64,000 nt of DNA, from NCBI GenBank assembly GCA_025716855.1, contig JAIXMQ010000066.1, positions 1 through 64,000 on the forward strand, read 5' to 3'. The translations under genes were made by a program, and so were the position numbers. The notes below the pieces were generated by a model. The model did not search any database. It was not told the DNA's origin and saw only the letters and a program-made list of their open reading frames with translations. Source of the stretch: Pilaira anomala. Taxonomy: Eukaryota; Mucoromycota; Mucoromycetes; Mucorales; Mucoraceae. Within the stretch, counting starts at the first letter, position 1, and each line of letters begins with the position of its first letter. This document shows, piece after piece, positions 37,625 to 49,594 of the stretch.

Positions 37625-37659
<35 letters not shown>

Positions 37660-37969
37660 TGCTATACTTCTGGAATAACATTTCTAATGTATATAACTAT
37701 TTTAGGCTACTGGTGAAGAGTCGGCTGGTTCAAAAAAATTGAAACAAGAAGATACGGATATTCCAGAAATGTGGAAAAATGGAACCCTCTCAAGTGTAAG
37801 TTTGAAAAAGTCATGTTTTTTTATATGCAAAATATTTACATAGAAAATATAGGCTACAAATCAGTATATGAAAGATTATTTGATTACAAATGGTATTCAT
37901 CCAAAGAAACTCAAAAAGGACTTGCAAGCTCAAATTGAGGCACATTTGAAAGCAATTAAGCATGAATAA
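35258..37969 (+). CDS. Ku70 DNA-end-binding protein (XRCC6)
   Basis: Ku70 pairs with Ku80 to bind DNA double-strand ends and start non-homologous end joining; it also acts at telomeres. The start is MSSSYALSSYSYEEDDFFEK (ATG 35258). About 15 small exons give the N-terminal von Willebrand-like domain (FKDCILFAIDCSKSMF, RPNDQIGVLLYGT, MRRFFLITDNDDPTEGNTEY, ANIEITLFGLDKPDSKF), the Ku core beta-barrel (IRSEFKMPFQLTPSVSIGIR, GYNLIIEEKLRPAKNF, LLVLGFKNKSTLKSHHQLTH, KKDRIAICSFVRRDNALPRL), the C-terminal arm (VDPSVREKAKAIINKLPADY, YENHKKAIQTIALG-type block), a KAAAKRK-like basic patch and a C-terminal SAP domain (SSATNQYMKDYLITNGIHPK, LKKDLQAQIEAHL). Introns are short; two have donors GTA followed by A30 (36137-36166) and A28 (37628-37655), and one intron holds T26. 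Confidence 0.94.
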
Positions 37970-38268
37970 AAAATTAGTCATAACCTTTTTTTAATTGTTT
38001 CTCGCCATAACAAAAAAGATACATATACGTTGATTATTTAAATAAATAGGATATGTTTTACACGAGCCAAAATAATGATAGATGTAGTTACATCTAACAA
38101 TCGTTAATTTTACTGAACCTTGAAGATATGTTCAAATCTGAAGTACGGTCCAGACTGCCATTTGTTACAAATTTTGGATCAGATCAGACACGTACAATTA
38201 TTAGAACAGTATCTATTATTTCCTAGATTACAATCGAGGCATATTAGTAGGTTTAAGCGAGCGTTATC

Positions 38269-38824
38269 TTAATTGCTTTTGTTACCGTATAGCTTTAAGC
38301 AATCTGCATTGGTTCGACTAAAAAAAACTATGAGTTACAGATGTAAATACAGAACATTGTATTACTTCACATACCACTCGCAATTAGAATAGTAATAAAA
38401 AGCATTTCTCGTTAATCCAGACGCCAATCCAATAATAATAGCGACTATAAGAATCAAACATAAAAAGGATGAGATCCGTCTTCTTACAGCGAGACGCCTG
38501 TTATTTTGAGGCGAATAATATCCAACTATACGATTGCCTAGTGTTGGTGTATCTAATGTTTCTGGTACAGGAGGGGGTGGATATAAAACTGGCGGTGGTT
38601 GGTAGTAAGTCTCGCCAACTCTATTTGTATTTACAGGGTTAACATCATCCTGGTATGCTGGTGGAGGAGGCGTTGGTGGCGCCGTGTTGCTTATATCAGA
38701 AAATGGTTCTAGTATGATTTTATAGACGTATCAAATATATATAAAGTATATCCAGTAAAAGCGACTTACCTCTCATTTCTGGAGAAGCCACTGGTTGCCG
38801 CTGCGAATTAATTTGTGTACTCAT
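38269..38824 (-). CDS. Small proline-rich single-pass membrane protein with PPxY motif
   Basis: Assembled from three exons: 38770-38824 (MSTQINSQRQPVASPEMR), 38375-38708 and 38269-38317. All introns are GT-AG and about 57-61 nt, and the total of 438 nt gives 145 residues. The order is a short polar N-terminus, a Pro-rich region (NTAPPTPPPPAYQDDVNPVN, YYQPPPVLYPPPPVPETLD), a basic patch (NNRRLAVRRRIS), one hydrophobic helix (SFLCLILIVAIIIGLASGL) and a short Cys-containing tail (YYYSNCECRTNADCLKLYGN). PPAY fits a WW-domain ligand, suggesting recognition by a Nedd4/Rsp5-type ubiquitin ligase, but this is inference. The charge pattern favours a cytosolic N-terminus. If the last intron is not spliced the protein would end NCEWYVK. 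Family not recognised. Confidence 0.6.
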
Positions 38825-39010
38825 CCAAAGATAAAAGTGAAGTTCATGAACGGGAAGTAAAGAATTTTAAAATAAAAGAGAAACAATAACGAGTTCACAG
38901 TTTGCTCGAGTATATTTATCCGAAACATAAATAGGTAAAATCAAGTGCCTAATAAAGTATTTATTATTTACATAGATATGAAAAAAAACATACTTTATTG
39001 ATATGTAATC

Positions 39011-39044
39011 TTAAACTACTAGTTATGTTAAACTACTAGTTATG
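39011..39044. repeat. Tandem duplication of a 17-nt unit
   Basis: TTAAACTACTAGTTATG occurs twice back to back, followed by the first six bases of a third copy. The unit contains the palindrome ACTAGT. It looks like a simple slippage duplication. Confidence 0.85.
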
Positions 39045-40049
39045 TTAAACAATGTATCTGTTTCTAAACTTTTTCCCGTTGAAGTACAGTCGAATCAGTA
39101 GAGAGAGAGAGAAAGGGGGAAACTTAACTATAGATAGAAATGAATAGAAGATAAAAGTAATTGAAACTGCCGAGGAGTTTAATTTCCCTGGACAAGTACA
39201 AAGCAAGCGCCTGTCTCGCTTGAATATATAAACTGGCAACGGTAAGAAAAACAATGGAACAGAACATTATATTGTATATGTATATATTAAATAGTTACTA
39301 TTTAATTTTCTGTGTTATTACGTGAGAGCTATTAAGTATATATATATATATATACTGAAGTTATCATGAGACATATTTCTAAGAATATTAAAAGTATAAT
39401 GGTATATTATTTTTTTCTAAAACTTGAAAATGTGCCAAAATAAAAAAAAAGGGGGGGGGCAGAACTTCGTGTTACATTGAATAAAGAAGCAGCATTAATT
39501 TAGAATGATGAAGTAGATTAGCATCAAATTAAACCTTTGAGTCATTTGGCTATTAAAAATAACTAGACTTTGCGTTTGATGATAGTGTAAAGCAGTATAC
39601 GCAATATAGTGACTCAACTCTCCTCTTTCACATTGTCCCATATTTTTAGATTCTTGGCAGATGGTGGTATACCTTCACGTGGTGAGCCGCTAAAACTTTA
39701 TTAGGAGACATATTTTTATTTTTCTAAAAGGCAATACTTATTTTCTTATACTGATGACTTGGTTTATTACAAATCAACGTTTTGAAAACTGTCATTTGAA
39801 GAAAACCACAAAGAGCATTTGATATTTAATGATTCTCTATAAACAGAGTACAGAGCCAAGAAAAAAAAAGGACTTAAAATTGAAAACTTTACTATAATTG
39901 GCTATTTGAGGAAACATTCGGGAGAAAGATAATACAAAATTATTGAAGTTTATTGAATAGCATTAAAAAACGATCGACGGTCAATAAATATATAATATTG
40001 TATTTGCTTCAAGCATCTTGAATTATAGAAAAGTTACAAAAATGAATAA

Positions 40050-40229
40050 ATGTCATCACACCGTGAGAATAAACTGGATACGGAAGATATTTTAACTCTA
40101 GAAGAAGAAAAAGACTTCGCAGCACTTGTAGAAATATTCATATTCTTCAATGATAGAATTTTAACTGAAATTACATATTTGATTTCAGGAGAATCCCGAT
40201 CAAAAAAAACAAAAATATTTTTTTTTTAA
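40050..40229 (+). CDS. Possible 59-aa ORF, doubtful
   Basis: Begins MSSHRENKLDTEDILTLEEE and continues KDFAALVEIFIFFNDRIL, ending in TKIFFF where it runs into a poly(T) tract. The first 45 residues have balanced, protein-like composition with an acidic helix then a hydrophobic one. No homologue is recognised and no splice partner was found. Chance ORF is a fair alternative in AT-rich DNA. Confidence 0.22.
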   Translation: MSSHRENKLDTEDILTLEEEKDFAALVEIFIFFNDRILTEITYLISGESRSKKTKIFFF

Positions 40230-40513
40230 AAATCCGCTTAACTTGTTCCTGTAATTGCAAAATGATAAGAAAATAACAGGCAACTTTTTTCTATTGCTAG
40301 TGAAATTCTTTCCATTTAAAATAAGAAGTTTTGTAAACCTGAAACGTAGTTTAATGTTAGCATAAATAGTTGGTTGACATAGTTACTTTGTTATGATTAA
40401 TGCAGTTCATTGATTGGTCAGATGTACACAAAGGTTAAAAAAGAAAAATATAGCTTTTGTTTTCTAAAAAAAAATTTTTGTTGGAAATCACGGTATTTTA
40501 AAGAAGGTTGATG

Positions 40514-40547
<34 letters not shown>

Positions 40548-40619
40548 CCTCTCCTTCTCCTTTTTTTTATCCTAAATAAAGTATTCCTTATATTTATCTT
40601 TATAAAATCAATTCTATTC

Positions 40620-41213
40620 ATGCTATACCATGTCTTCATTTCACATACAACTAAATCACGTAGATTCCTTCGTCCCTTAATAAGTCGTTGTAGTTTTCAA
40701 ACGTTTAGTTCTTCTCGATCTGCTGTTGCTCAACAACAAGAAAGACCTCGTTCAAATCTGAATGTGATTGATTTCTTTCATCCCTCTTTATCTTCTACTT
40801 TATTTCATTATACACTTAACTTGGGTGTATCAGGACATCCTAAAAGTGGGAAAGTACCTTCAGAAACACAACAACAAGACGATCTTATCTATTCAAGCAC
40901 ACAAGTAGGCGATGACGCTTATTTTAAAAGACATGATGCCTTGGGTGTAGCTGATGGTGTAGGTGGTTGGCGTAGTCATAAAGGTATGTATTTTATTTGT
41001 TTATTTTATTTTATTTTAATCCCTTCTCCCTTATATAGGTGCCAACCCTGCTTTGTATTCACGTAAATTGATGCATTACGCTCAATTGGAATTAGATCGT
41101 ATTAAAACAAACGTTAGGCCACAACAACTACAAGTAAAACCAGATCCAATTCAAGTATTAGAGAGTGCGTATCATATGACGACTTTAGATGCACAAAATG
41201 AGGTAAGAGATAG

Positions 41214-41257
<44 letters not shown>

Positions 41258-41990
41258 GATAAATAGGTAATGTGAAAAGATATTGATTATTTTATAAATA
41301 TAGGGTATTGTGGGTTCAACAACAGCTTGTATAGTTATACTATGTCAAGATGAATTACGAATAGCTAATTTAGGTGATTGTGGTGTATCCGTAATCCGTC
41401 AGAATGATTATATTTTTCGATCTGAGGAACAACAGCATTCATTCAATTTTCCTTATCAATTAGGGACTGCTTCATTTGATTCACCAGCAGATGCACAAGT
41501 AAAGTTTTATTTTATAAACTAACCCATTATATATATATATATATACATACTAAGCTTATACATATATAGCAATTTACAGTAAAGATAGAGGAAGGTGATA
41601 TTGTCATTTTGGGCTCGGATGGATTATTTGATAATTTGTATGATGATGAGATTCTGGAAGAGGTACAAAATTGTATTGATCAACAAGAGGAGAACACATC
41701 TATAATTCAAGTTGCTCCACAAACTATATCTGAAGCACTTGCACACCGAGCAAAAATTGTGAGTGAAGACCCAGATAATCCAAGCTCTCCTTTTCAAGTG
41801 AGAGCTATGCATGAAGGTCTTTATTATCAGGTAAGTAAGATGTGTGATATATATATTTTAAAATTTTTTGGGGTTAACACTTTTTTGGGGGATATTTTAG
41901 GGTGGAAAAGCAGATGACATTAGTGTTATTGTAGCTATTGTTAAAAAAGATGAAAGACCACCAGAGCCTTCTCCTCCACCATTGCCTTAA
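40620..41990 (+). CDS. PP2C-type protein phosphatase, Ptc7-like
   Basis: A metal-dependent Ser/Thr phosphatase of the SpoIIE/PP2C fold; Ptc7 orthologues act in mitochondria, where they activate coenzyme Q synthesis by dephosphorylating Coq7. The N-terminus MLYHVFISHTTKSRRFLRPL followed by ISRCSFQTFSSSRSAV is a basic, Ser-rich mitochondrial leader. Metal-binding motifs are present: QVGDDAYFKRHDALGVADGV-GGW, then after introns GSTTACIVIL, ELRIANLGDCGVSVIRQ, GDIVILGSDGLFDNLYDDEI and GGKADDISVIVAIVKKDERP. Five exons; stop at 41988-41990. The second intron is built of simple repeats. COQ5 of the same pathway lies 8 kb upstream, a proximity that is probably coincidental. Convergent with the SLC1-type gene. 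Confidence 0.92.
41210..41257. repeat. Compound GATA/GA microsatellite in a PTC7-like intron
   Basis: A run of (GATA)n followed by (GA)n lies just after the donor of the second intron. It is an ordinary length-variable microsatellite candidate. Confidence 0.9.
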
Positions 41991-42326
41991 AAGAAAAAAA
42001 AGAAAAACGTTCGTTTTTTTTTATATACTCATATTCTGCATACCACCATATTAATCTCACATTATATTACTTATACTTGTACATATGCATTTCTCTTCTT
42101 ACTCTCTTTTTCATATTTTTTTTCTACTGTATATTTATGCAATTTAACAACAAATAAAATTTTCATCGTTACGGTGGATTTGCTAATTTAAGTAATACAA
42201 CCGGCTGCTAGATTAGTAGTGTAGTTAAGATTTTATTATATGTAATGTGTAAGAAAAAAACTATATATATTTATATGTATGTATAAAAGAGAAGGAAAGA
42301 AAAATAAAATTACAAAGGGTTCTTAT

Positions 42327-44039
42327 TTACTGCTTCTTTTGAGGATTTGCAGGTGTAATATCAAAGCTATTGATAGATTCTGCATGATTATTATGAACAA
42401 CAACATTGTCTAATTCTTGGTGATGAATTTGCTTTTCTCCATCATCGAATGAAACTTCTTCGGAAACACCGTCACTAGCACGCTTACTCTTTTCTGCTTC
42501 CAACATAGCAAGACGACGACGATCCATTTCTTCTTCTCTCCAGTCTTGACCACGGAATGATCCTTCAATACGAGACATGACACAACAGCCAAGACAGTTA
42601 CCAAATACGTTAATTGAAGTACGACCCATATCCATAATAGCATCTACACCCATAATCATTGGAATCGCTTCATAAGGGAGACCATATTGTGTGACAGTAC
42701 CAGCCAAAATAATTAAAGAGGCACGGGGAATAGCTGCAACACCTTTAGAAGAAAGCATTAATGTACCCAAAATAGAAAGTTGAGTAGCAAGAGGAAGGTT
42801 GATACCACCGGCTTGAGCAGCAAAGATACTAGCTAAAGCAAGATAAAGTGTAGTACCATCCAAATTAAAAGAATAACCACAAGGAATAACAAAAGCAGTT
42901 AAAGCGTTAGGACAACCAAATTCTCTCATATTTTGCATAGCTCTTGGTAAAGCAGATTCACTTGAAGCAGAACTGAAAGCAATCAACCAAGGTTGACCTA
43001 CAGCCTTAAAGAAACCAGGAATTGGTACACGAGTGAAGAACATGATAGGCACCAAGATGACAACGACAAAAATGGCCAAGGAAGCATACAAGGAACCAAT
43101 CAATTTACCAAGATTAGCAAGAATATCAATACCGTTCTTACCAACAGCGGCAGCAAGAGAGGCACCAATACCGATAGGGGCGTAATTCATAATTAAAGCA
43201 ACAAATTTAAACATAATCATAGATAAAGAGTCATTAATACGAAGCATGAACTCTTTAGATTTCTTGTCAGCTTTCATCATAGCACATGAGAACATGGCAG
43301 CACAGAATACAACACCCAAAATTTGATTCTCAGTAGCAGCGACAAAGAAGTTATGAGGAATAATCATTTCAAGTTCACCATACCATGTGATAGATGTCTC
43401 GGCTAATTTAGATACTTCACTAGTATCGCCGTATAATACAACACCATCACCAGGACGAATAAGGTTAGCCATAATTAAACCAACAGCTAAAGCAAATGTA
43501 GTAACGATTTCAAAATACTATTTAATCATATTTGAAGTTAATATATTATGTAAATACATATTCATATAACAGAATAAATTATAATATACACTTACAATAA
43601 TTGTCTTGATAGCTAATTTACCAATTTTTCCAACATCATCACCATGACCAGCAATACCGACAACAAGAGTAGAAAAAATAAGAGGGGTTTCGATGATTGT
43701 AATCATTCGAATAAAGGCATCACCCAAAGGTTGTAATTCAGCACCTACTGAAGGAGCAAACTTACCAACCAAGATACCAATGACCATACTAGCCAAGATC
43801 CAGAAGGTTAAGTTTGTACGAGCAGATAAAAAGCGCCATACTTTTGCGAATGGTCCAATTAATAATTTGCTCCAGACATAACCGAATGCATTAGCCACCT
43901 TTTGCACAGAGCGAGGATAAGGCTTGTTCTCCTCGATAGGTGGCATACCATATGGGAACCCAGTTTCTTCTAAATGAATCTCATTCTTTTCTGACGATGA
44001 TTTATTCTTTGTAAATTTGCCAATTAAATTATTAAGCAT
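42327..44039 (-). CDS. SLC1/DAACS-type dicarboxylate/amino acid:cation symporter
   Basis: A membrane carrier of the glutamate/aspartate transporter fold, coupling uptake of acidic amino acids or C4-dicarboxylates to Na+ or H+. Two exons (43596-44039, 42327-43517) give 544 residues. A roughly 70-residue cytosolic N-terminus precedes the hydrophobic core. Family motifs: MITIIETPLIFSTLVVGIAG (TM3), NQILGVVFCAAMFSCAMM, FKFVALIMNYAPIGIGASLA, the serine-rich hairpin AFSSASSESALPRAMQNM, GYSFNLDGTTLYLALASIFA (TM7 NMDGT equivalent), SSKGVAAIPRASLIILAGT, and VDAIMDMGRTSINVFGNCLG (TM8 substrate site). The C-terminus is long, charged and probably cytosolic. Substrate cannot be fixed; Arg in DMGRTSIN sits at the position that selects acidic substrates in some members. 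Confidence 0.93.
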
Positions 44040-46084
44040 AGAATTAAATTTAATGTCGTTATTATTTAAGAAAAGAAGTAGAAAAAAAAAAGAATTGAAA
44101 AAAAAAAACTATTAGGTACTTATATATACCTTTTTTTTTTTAGACAAAGTAGACAATATTGCCTTTTTAATCTGGTGATTTGTCACCGAGTAAAAAAAAA
44201 AAAAAAAAGCTATTAGACAAACGGAATAAAAGTTTATCAAGACCTGGTTCCTTTTTTTACGGGAGATTCAAATTCTAGCGAGATACAAAAAAAAACTACT
44301 TTTTGTTTTTGAATACCGGGTAAAGGTAACACGATCAAGCAAAACACAATTGATTTCAATCTTTTTTTGGTAGTATTTTCAAAAAAAAAAAAAAGGGCGG
44401 TAAAAAGGGTTTAGTTGTGTACAAGTTGATTGACGCAATACTATGTCATTTACAACAATTTGTGTGTACCATTTGAGGATTACAAATATGTCTTATAAAC
44501 ATATGGATCAAGTTTATCCTGTACATAAGCAAAATGAGTGGGTTATTCAAGGGTTTATTGATTTAACAAATCAAAACAAAAAGTAAACCTTAGATGCGCG
44601 GGAAAATTCATCTGTAAAGCAATAAAAACACAATCTCTTATTATTTTTTTAATTTAGGTATAGATCGTTATCGTGCTCATATAGATCATCTAATAACTCT
44701 CAATAGAAAAAATATATATACATGTAACCTTCTTTATGATCTAGATCAGTTATGTAGAAACTTGATAATGGCTACTAATACATACAAAGGATAAACCTTT
44801 TGTCATCTGAAAAAAGATACTTACCAAAAGAAACAGAATGAACTGTATTTGGTCAATTGAATCTACTCAATTCACTGGTGCAGATACCATTAAATTCCCG
44901 CAAGATTTTTCTTTTTTTTTTTTTTTTTTTTTGTGTTCTCAATATTAAACAAATAAATAAATTATACTGATTCATTCAACAAATGAAAAAGACAGAAAGA
45001 AGAGATAAGAAATAGAGAGATCACATATAGTTTAAATGGTATATTTGTCATTTATTTTACTCAGATTCTAGGGTAGAACAAAAAGAAACTCTATCTGATA
45101 AAAGAAGGACTGTGAGAAGATAACACAATTGTGTCTTACCATGAAGACGATAGAGTTACTTGATTTGGAGTCGGGTTACAAAGCTGTTTTTTGGGTAAAG
45201 AGATTTGGTTGGTCATCCCCGAGATTTCTGATTTGCTTTAGAGTTACACGAACATATTTTAGGGTTGATAAGGACTTTTTATGATAACAAAAAAGATAAA
45301 TTACACTATTTTGAGAATTGTCTCAAAATGGATAATATATAATATACAGTGCCTTTACTCTCAGTGGTATATCTTTTTAAAAACACTTCTTTACTTTTAT
45401 TTTTAATAATTCATATATGAGTTTATGCGAGGACAGTTCTGGAAATATTACAAGTTGAAACCAAACCTATGGATTTTGAGATTGAAGGTCACCATTACAA
45501 TCTAAATAAACTGACAGATTTTGAGGAGTAGCGCCTGAAAATCACTTTTGGACGTCGAAATGTCTGAGAACAATAGTAGAATAAATCTGATAGCTGTAAG
45601 AAGGTAGAATTAATAGCATTTTGCACGACAGAACTACCTGTGGATTATTTTTTTACTAGGGTTTGTAAAAGATCTATCTATTTGTGCTGAGACTTCCAGG
45701 TCCAATGTGACCCGTATCCAAGTGACCCTGAAAAATATGAAACGGAAAGAAAAGACCTCAAATTGTGATATATTTCTACTATTAAATCTATCAAATTTTT
45801 CAGCCTCAAGTAGGATATACAAAATTATATAAGAGAATGAGCGTAATGAAAACCTCTAGTAACTAATTCTTAGACTGATAAATAAGAGAATGCAATATAG
45901 TAAAGAAATAAAGCTAATGAAGGTATGAATAGAATGATAAATATGTTATAAGTAAGCGTTAAGTTTATTGAAAGTCTTAAAAATTAAGATTGGGATTTTA
46001 TTAATGAAAAAAATGAGGATATGTTTAAAAGGATCACACGTAATTTATATATTACACGTATAAATTTGGAGTGTTGTAACACTA
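44040..46084. other. Gene desert with scattered coding relics
   Basis: No intact gene. Protein-like fragments include a plus-strand pair at 44443-44586 (NMSYKHMDQVYPVHKQNEWV) and about 44660-44793 (IDRYRAHIDHLITLNRKNIY); the apparent intron between them (GTAAAC to TTTAG) does not keep the frame. Further fragments are 45140-45283 (MKTIELLDLESGYKAVFWVK) and about 45422-45529 (VYARTVLEILQVETKPMDFE). All are short and unconnected. They look like remains of decayed genes or mobile DNA, but none can be assigned. Confidence 0.35.
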
Positions 46085-47740
46085 GGATATTCTTTTTTCG
46101 TGGGAATTAAAGAGTTGTATTTGTAAACAAGGTGGACTAGTATATTCATCGCTTAAGTCAAATGCGATTACTTGCTCTGAAGCTAAATTCTTTGTTGATT
46201 CAATTATAAGTCTTGATTGGTATACAATTTCCAGTATTGGTAACAATTGTTTAGGGTCATCAGAAAAAAGTAACGGATACAAATGTCAGATACAAAAAAC
46301 AGCACCGGCTGGAAAATCCATACTTGCGAATACTTTGCATTATTTGACCACCCACGGTTAATACCGCGATGGCGTTTGCTTGCATTTTTTTTAAAAAAAA
46401 ACACTGTGATATAGTCGATAAAACAAATATAGCTTCCAATAATTGGTTGTCTATCGTCACTATTTACCAGGTTTTTATTGGACAAATTAACGAACATATC
46501 TTTCAAGACTTTTGACATTTTAAAGCCTCCATCCATTAATTGTTTAGTATTGTTTACTTGATGATACCGACTGCCATACTCATCAAAATTTCTTTGTAAA
46601 TAAATCTAGCTTACAACCACAAAGTTTATGCTGAGTTTTACATTTAGTTACCACCTATTTTTTTGTTCTAAGTTTCTTTTGGAAGAGTGATATATAGTTA
46701 TATATATAATTGGCTATAATCTTTATAGTCTATTGCTATTTAATGGATGGTCCCGCCCCTTGTGTATCTGACATCACTCTTGGTTCTCTTTATTTTCTCA
46801 CGAATAGTGAATATACGGGATCACAAAACTCCATCTGGATTTTCACATTCATGTGTGTAACATATAAAATATGTAACATACAAATTATTTGTGATCCGGA
46901 GGTTAAACTACTTAGTCTTTTCCTCGCTTAAAAAAAGGTTGATTATAATGACGAGTATTATAAAGCGCTATTAAGGTTTATTATCTGCTAAGAATTATAG
47001 GCGGATCATCAAAGACAGTATCAATAGAGAAGCACAAGCACTTTAACATATCACTTTCGCTTTGATCTGTTAAAGAAAAAAAAAGGCATAAAAAGTTTAC
47101 TACGGCTGTGGAGAGAGAAGCAAGTCCATTCCTACTAAGTGTCTTTTAAGGGGTGGAGATCTTGTTGCTTCAAAGTTGAGTGAAGTAATTCCAGGTCAGT
47201 GATTGGTTTTATAGAGTTTTCGTATATTCTTGCGTGTTCATTGGTAAAGGAGGCAGAGGCTTTAAATTGCAAGTTTCAATTTCTTTAAATCCTTTTCATT
47301 AAAAATAGTTTCCCAACATTTGTCAAACACGTCAAAAACCCAGTTGGATTATAAGAAGATAAATATGAAGTTAATAAATCTTTAGCTAAATAATATAAAA
47401 TATCTACTGTTCAACAGCACAATCGAATACAAATTGCTTCATACAATCTTCTACAACTGTTCCAAAAGATAAGATACATTTTTTATTGCTGTCAAGTTGT
47501 ACATCTTTTTTTTTTTTTTTTTTTTTTGGGTAGTCTACTAGTGTCAATGCTTGCTATTTGATGGATGAGGAAGAAAAAGGCTGTGTAAATTGCCACAGGT
47601 TTTCTGGCTGCCTTCTTCATTAGAATGACTACTTTTAGCGGTATTACCACTGCCTTCTTCATAAAACCCATTGGATATGGCAATGCTTGTAACTTTATAT
47701 GCGGATTTTGAGAGTTTGTCAAGTTCTTTTATAATCAAAG
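46085..47740 (-). pseudogene. Decayed gene of an uncharacterised, probably Mucorales-expanded family
   Basis: On the minus strand, colinear coding blocks run from right to left: IIKELDKLSKSAYKVTSIAI with SNGFYEEG (about 47544-47738), ILSFGTVVEDCMKQFVFDCA (about 47400-47480), DVFDKCWETIFNEKDLKEIE with CNLKPLPPLPMNTQEYTKTL (about 47210-47340), SDMLKCLCFSIDTVFDDPPI (about 46990-47070), MDGGFKMSKVLKDMFVNLSN (about 46480-46536), LLEAIFVLSTISQC, ANAIAVLTVGGQIMQSIRKY, then SDDPKQLLPILEIVYQSRLI with IIESTKNLASEQ. Adjacent blocks lie in different frames; for example, a frameshift at a T6 run near 46264-46269 separates TFVSVTFF from SDDPKQ. At least four disruptions make it non-functional. I recall similar uncharacterised proteins as a repeated family in Mucorales genomes, but that link is memory, not a search. 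Confidence 0.55.
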
Positions 47741-49275
47741 GGTCAAGCTTGTTCTATGATACCTTTATAGAAATAAGCTCTTTTTAGTTTGAAGACAGCT
47801 CACTTCGTTAAAGATGGCTTTTAAAATAATGATATGTTAATACTTTTCAAGTTTAATATGTATTTACACTAAACAATATTACACTGACTCATCATTATAT
47901 TATGTATCGTGTTCCATATTTACATAAAGTAAAAGAAAAGACCAAGGGAAAATAATAGGGATTATTGGTTCACGTTCAGTCTATATCCTTTGAAAAAAGG
48001 AGTGAAGAAAGATACGAGCGCCATATATTTTTTCACTGACATTACTTTTTTGCACTGAATACGCATGTAATTACAATTGAGTCTATTGATAAGCAAAAAG
48101 AGCATTTGTTATTGATATTTATTTAACAATGAATCATTTTTGCATAATAAATCTTACCACTGGTAACATGTATTCTGCATATTTTAAAGCTGTTCATTTA
48201 TTGAAACAATCTCTTATTTGAATAGCAAATACAATCAAAGAAGAAACTAAAATGGTATTGGAAGGAAATTTGCATGCTTTTAAATGAAAAAAAAGAGGTA
48301 CAAAGATAAAGATAAAAGAAAGAAAAAGTGATTTGTTTGTAGCGAGGTTAAATAAATCTGTTTGTGGCGTATAGAGAAGAAATAAAGTAGTCTATAATAC
48401 AAGCCGTATGATAAAGCATCTAGAGTCAGAACACTTCAGATGGGATATTTACCCTGTGTAAGTTTATTCACGTTAAAGGCGGTTTAGGATATATATTATT
48501 ATCTATTTTATTGTCGAATATTACAAATAAGAGTTTGATAAATTTAGGTGATTTAACTCTTGAAGGAGCAACATAATATAGATGATCGTGGCTGAAGATA
48601 TGGTCTGGTGAATATGGGCCTACGTTTTCATGAGTGGAATTTTATTGCGAATTCTGGGAATAAGCGCAAACTGCTCTCACTTACACTTTCAATCAGGTCG
48701 CGTGACAGTAAAATAAATATACCCAGACATCTAAAATATTAAATTCGTTAATTGAAATAGAAGAACCTGCTGAATTTTGGCTTTTACTGCTTCTGAGCCC
48801 TCAAATGGCTTGCGAAGAGTTTTTTCTTAATTTTAGGTTTACCTGCTTTAACTTCAAGCGCTTTTTTGCTTGGTGAAGGATGAAATCAGCAATGGCAATA
48901 AGGTGTGCCGTTACACGTTTTTTTTATAATATTATAATCCTATTCCTCTTTTTGGCTTTTTGGCTTGTTTTTCTAAAGTAGTAATAATGGTTAGGTCACA
49001 ATAAAAATTAGTTTGTACAATACAAAGAACTTCTGGAATTTTGTTTCTCTGGTTTGTGCAGAGTGGATTAAGGGCAGTGTCTTTATTTGGTTGGTTCAAA
49101 TTTCCCAATGATTTTTATAAGTCTCTAAAAAAACCCTCCCTCAGGTTCGGCACCAATGCTTATTAGTAAGATCGAAGTTATTTATGTTAGCTTTTAAGTA
49201 TTCCCATTTTTTTAAAAAAAGAAAATTGAATGCTTTCGAATAGCTGAATATTACGTTTATGACATGTTTATTGAA

Positions 49276-49309
<34 letters not shown>

Positions 49310-49594
49310 AAGAGGAAAGGGAAACAAATTAGCTACGATCAATTTCTGCGACATAGTTTTATCTAATATCGCAGTACCTTTCAAGTAATTTTTGAGCTTT
49401 TGACGCGTTTAGAATAATAACATTCACAATTGTTATACGTTTGGTTTTCTTTATCGAATTTTCTAAGCATATCACCGAAAAATCGATTGTTTGAAGAGGA
49501 GAGCTAAAAATATCAAATTTTTTTTTTTTTTTTTTTATAAAAACCCAAACAAAGTAAAACTTTCTTTTTTAATACAAGACCATAAAAAAATAAA
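47741..49594. other. Intergenic, possible continuing relics
   Basis: AT-rich with A/T runs (A28-type run at about 49279-49306, T-run at about 49518-49536 before the aminopeptidase start). One coding-like patch on the minus strand at about 48764-48872 reads PSPSKKALEVKAGKPKIKKK and ends after FASHLRAQKQ; it may be a further relic. No intact gene is supported. Confidence 0.4.

Larger units (their letters stand above)
38825..40619. other. Intergenic with a short tandem repeat
   Basis: About 1.8 kb between the small membrane-protein gene and the PTC7-like gene. It contains a 17-nt tandem duplication (39011-39044), a (TA)n tract near 39338-39354, a G9 run near 39451-39459, a T-run near 40520-40547 just upstream of the phosphatase start, and one 59-codon ORF (annotated separately). 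Nothing else is supported. Confidence 0.5.

Noticed and set aside
42993..43881. Plus-strand ORFs opposite the SLC1-type gene
   Set aside because: Antisense shadows of conserved membrane-segment codons.
47492..47722. A separate small gene ending in poly-Lys
   Set aside because: The frame runs into a poly(T)/poly(A) tract, and the neighbouring frame fits better as part of the decayed gene at 46085-47740.
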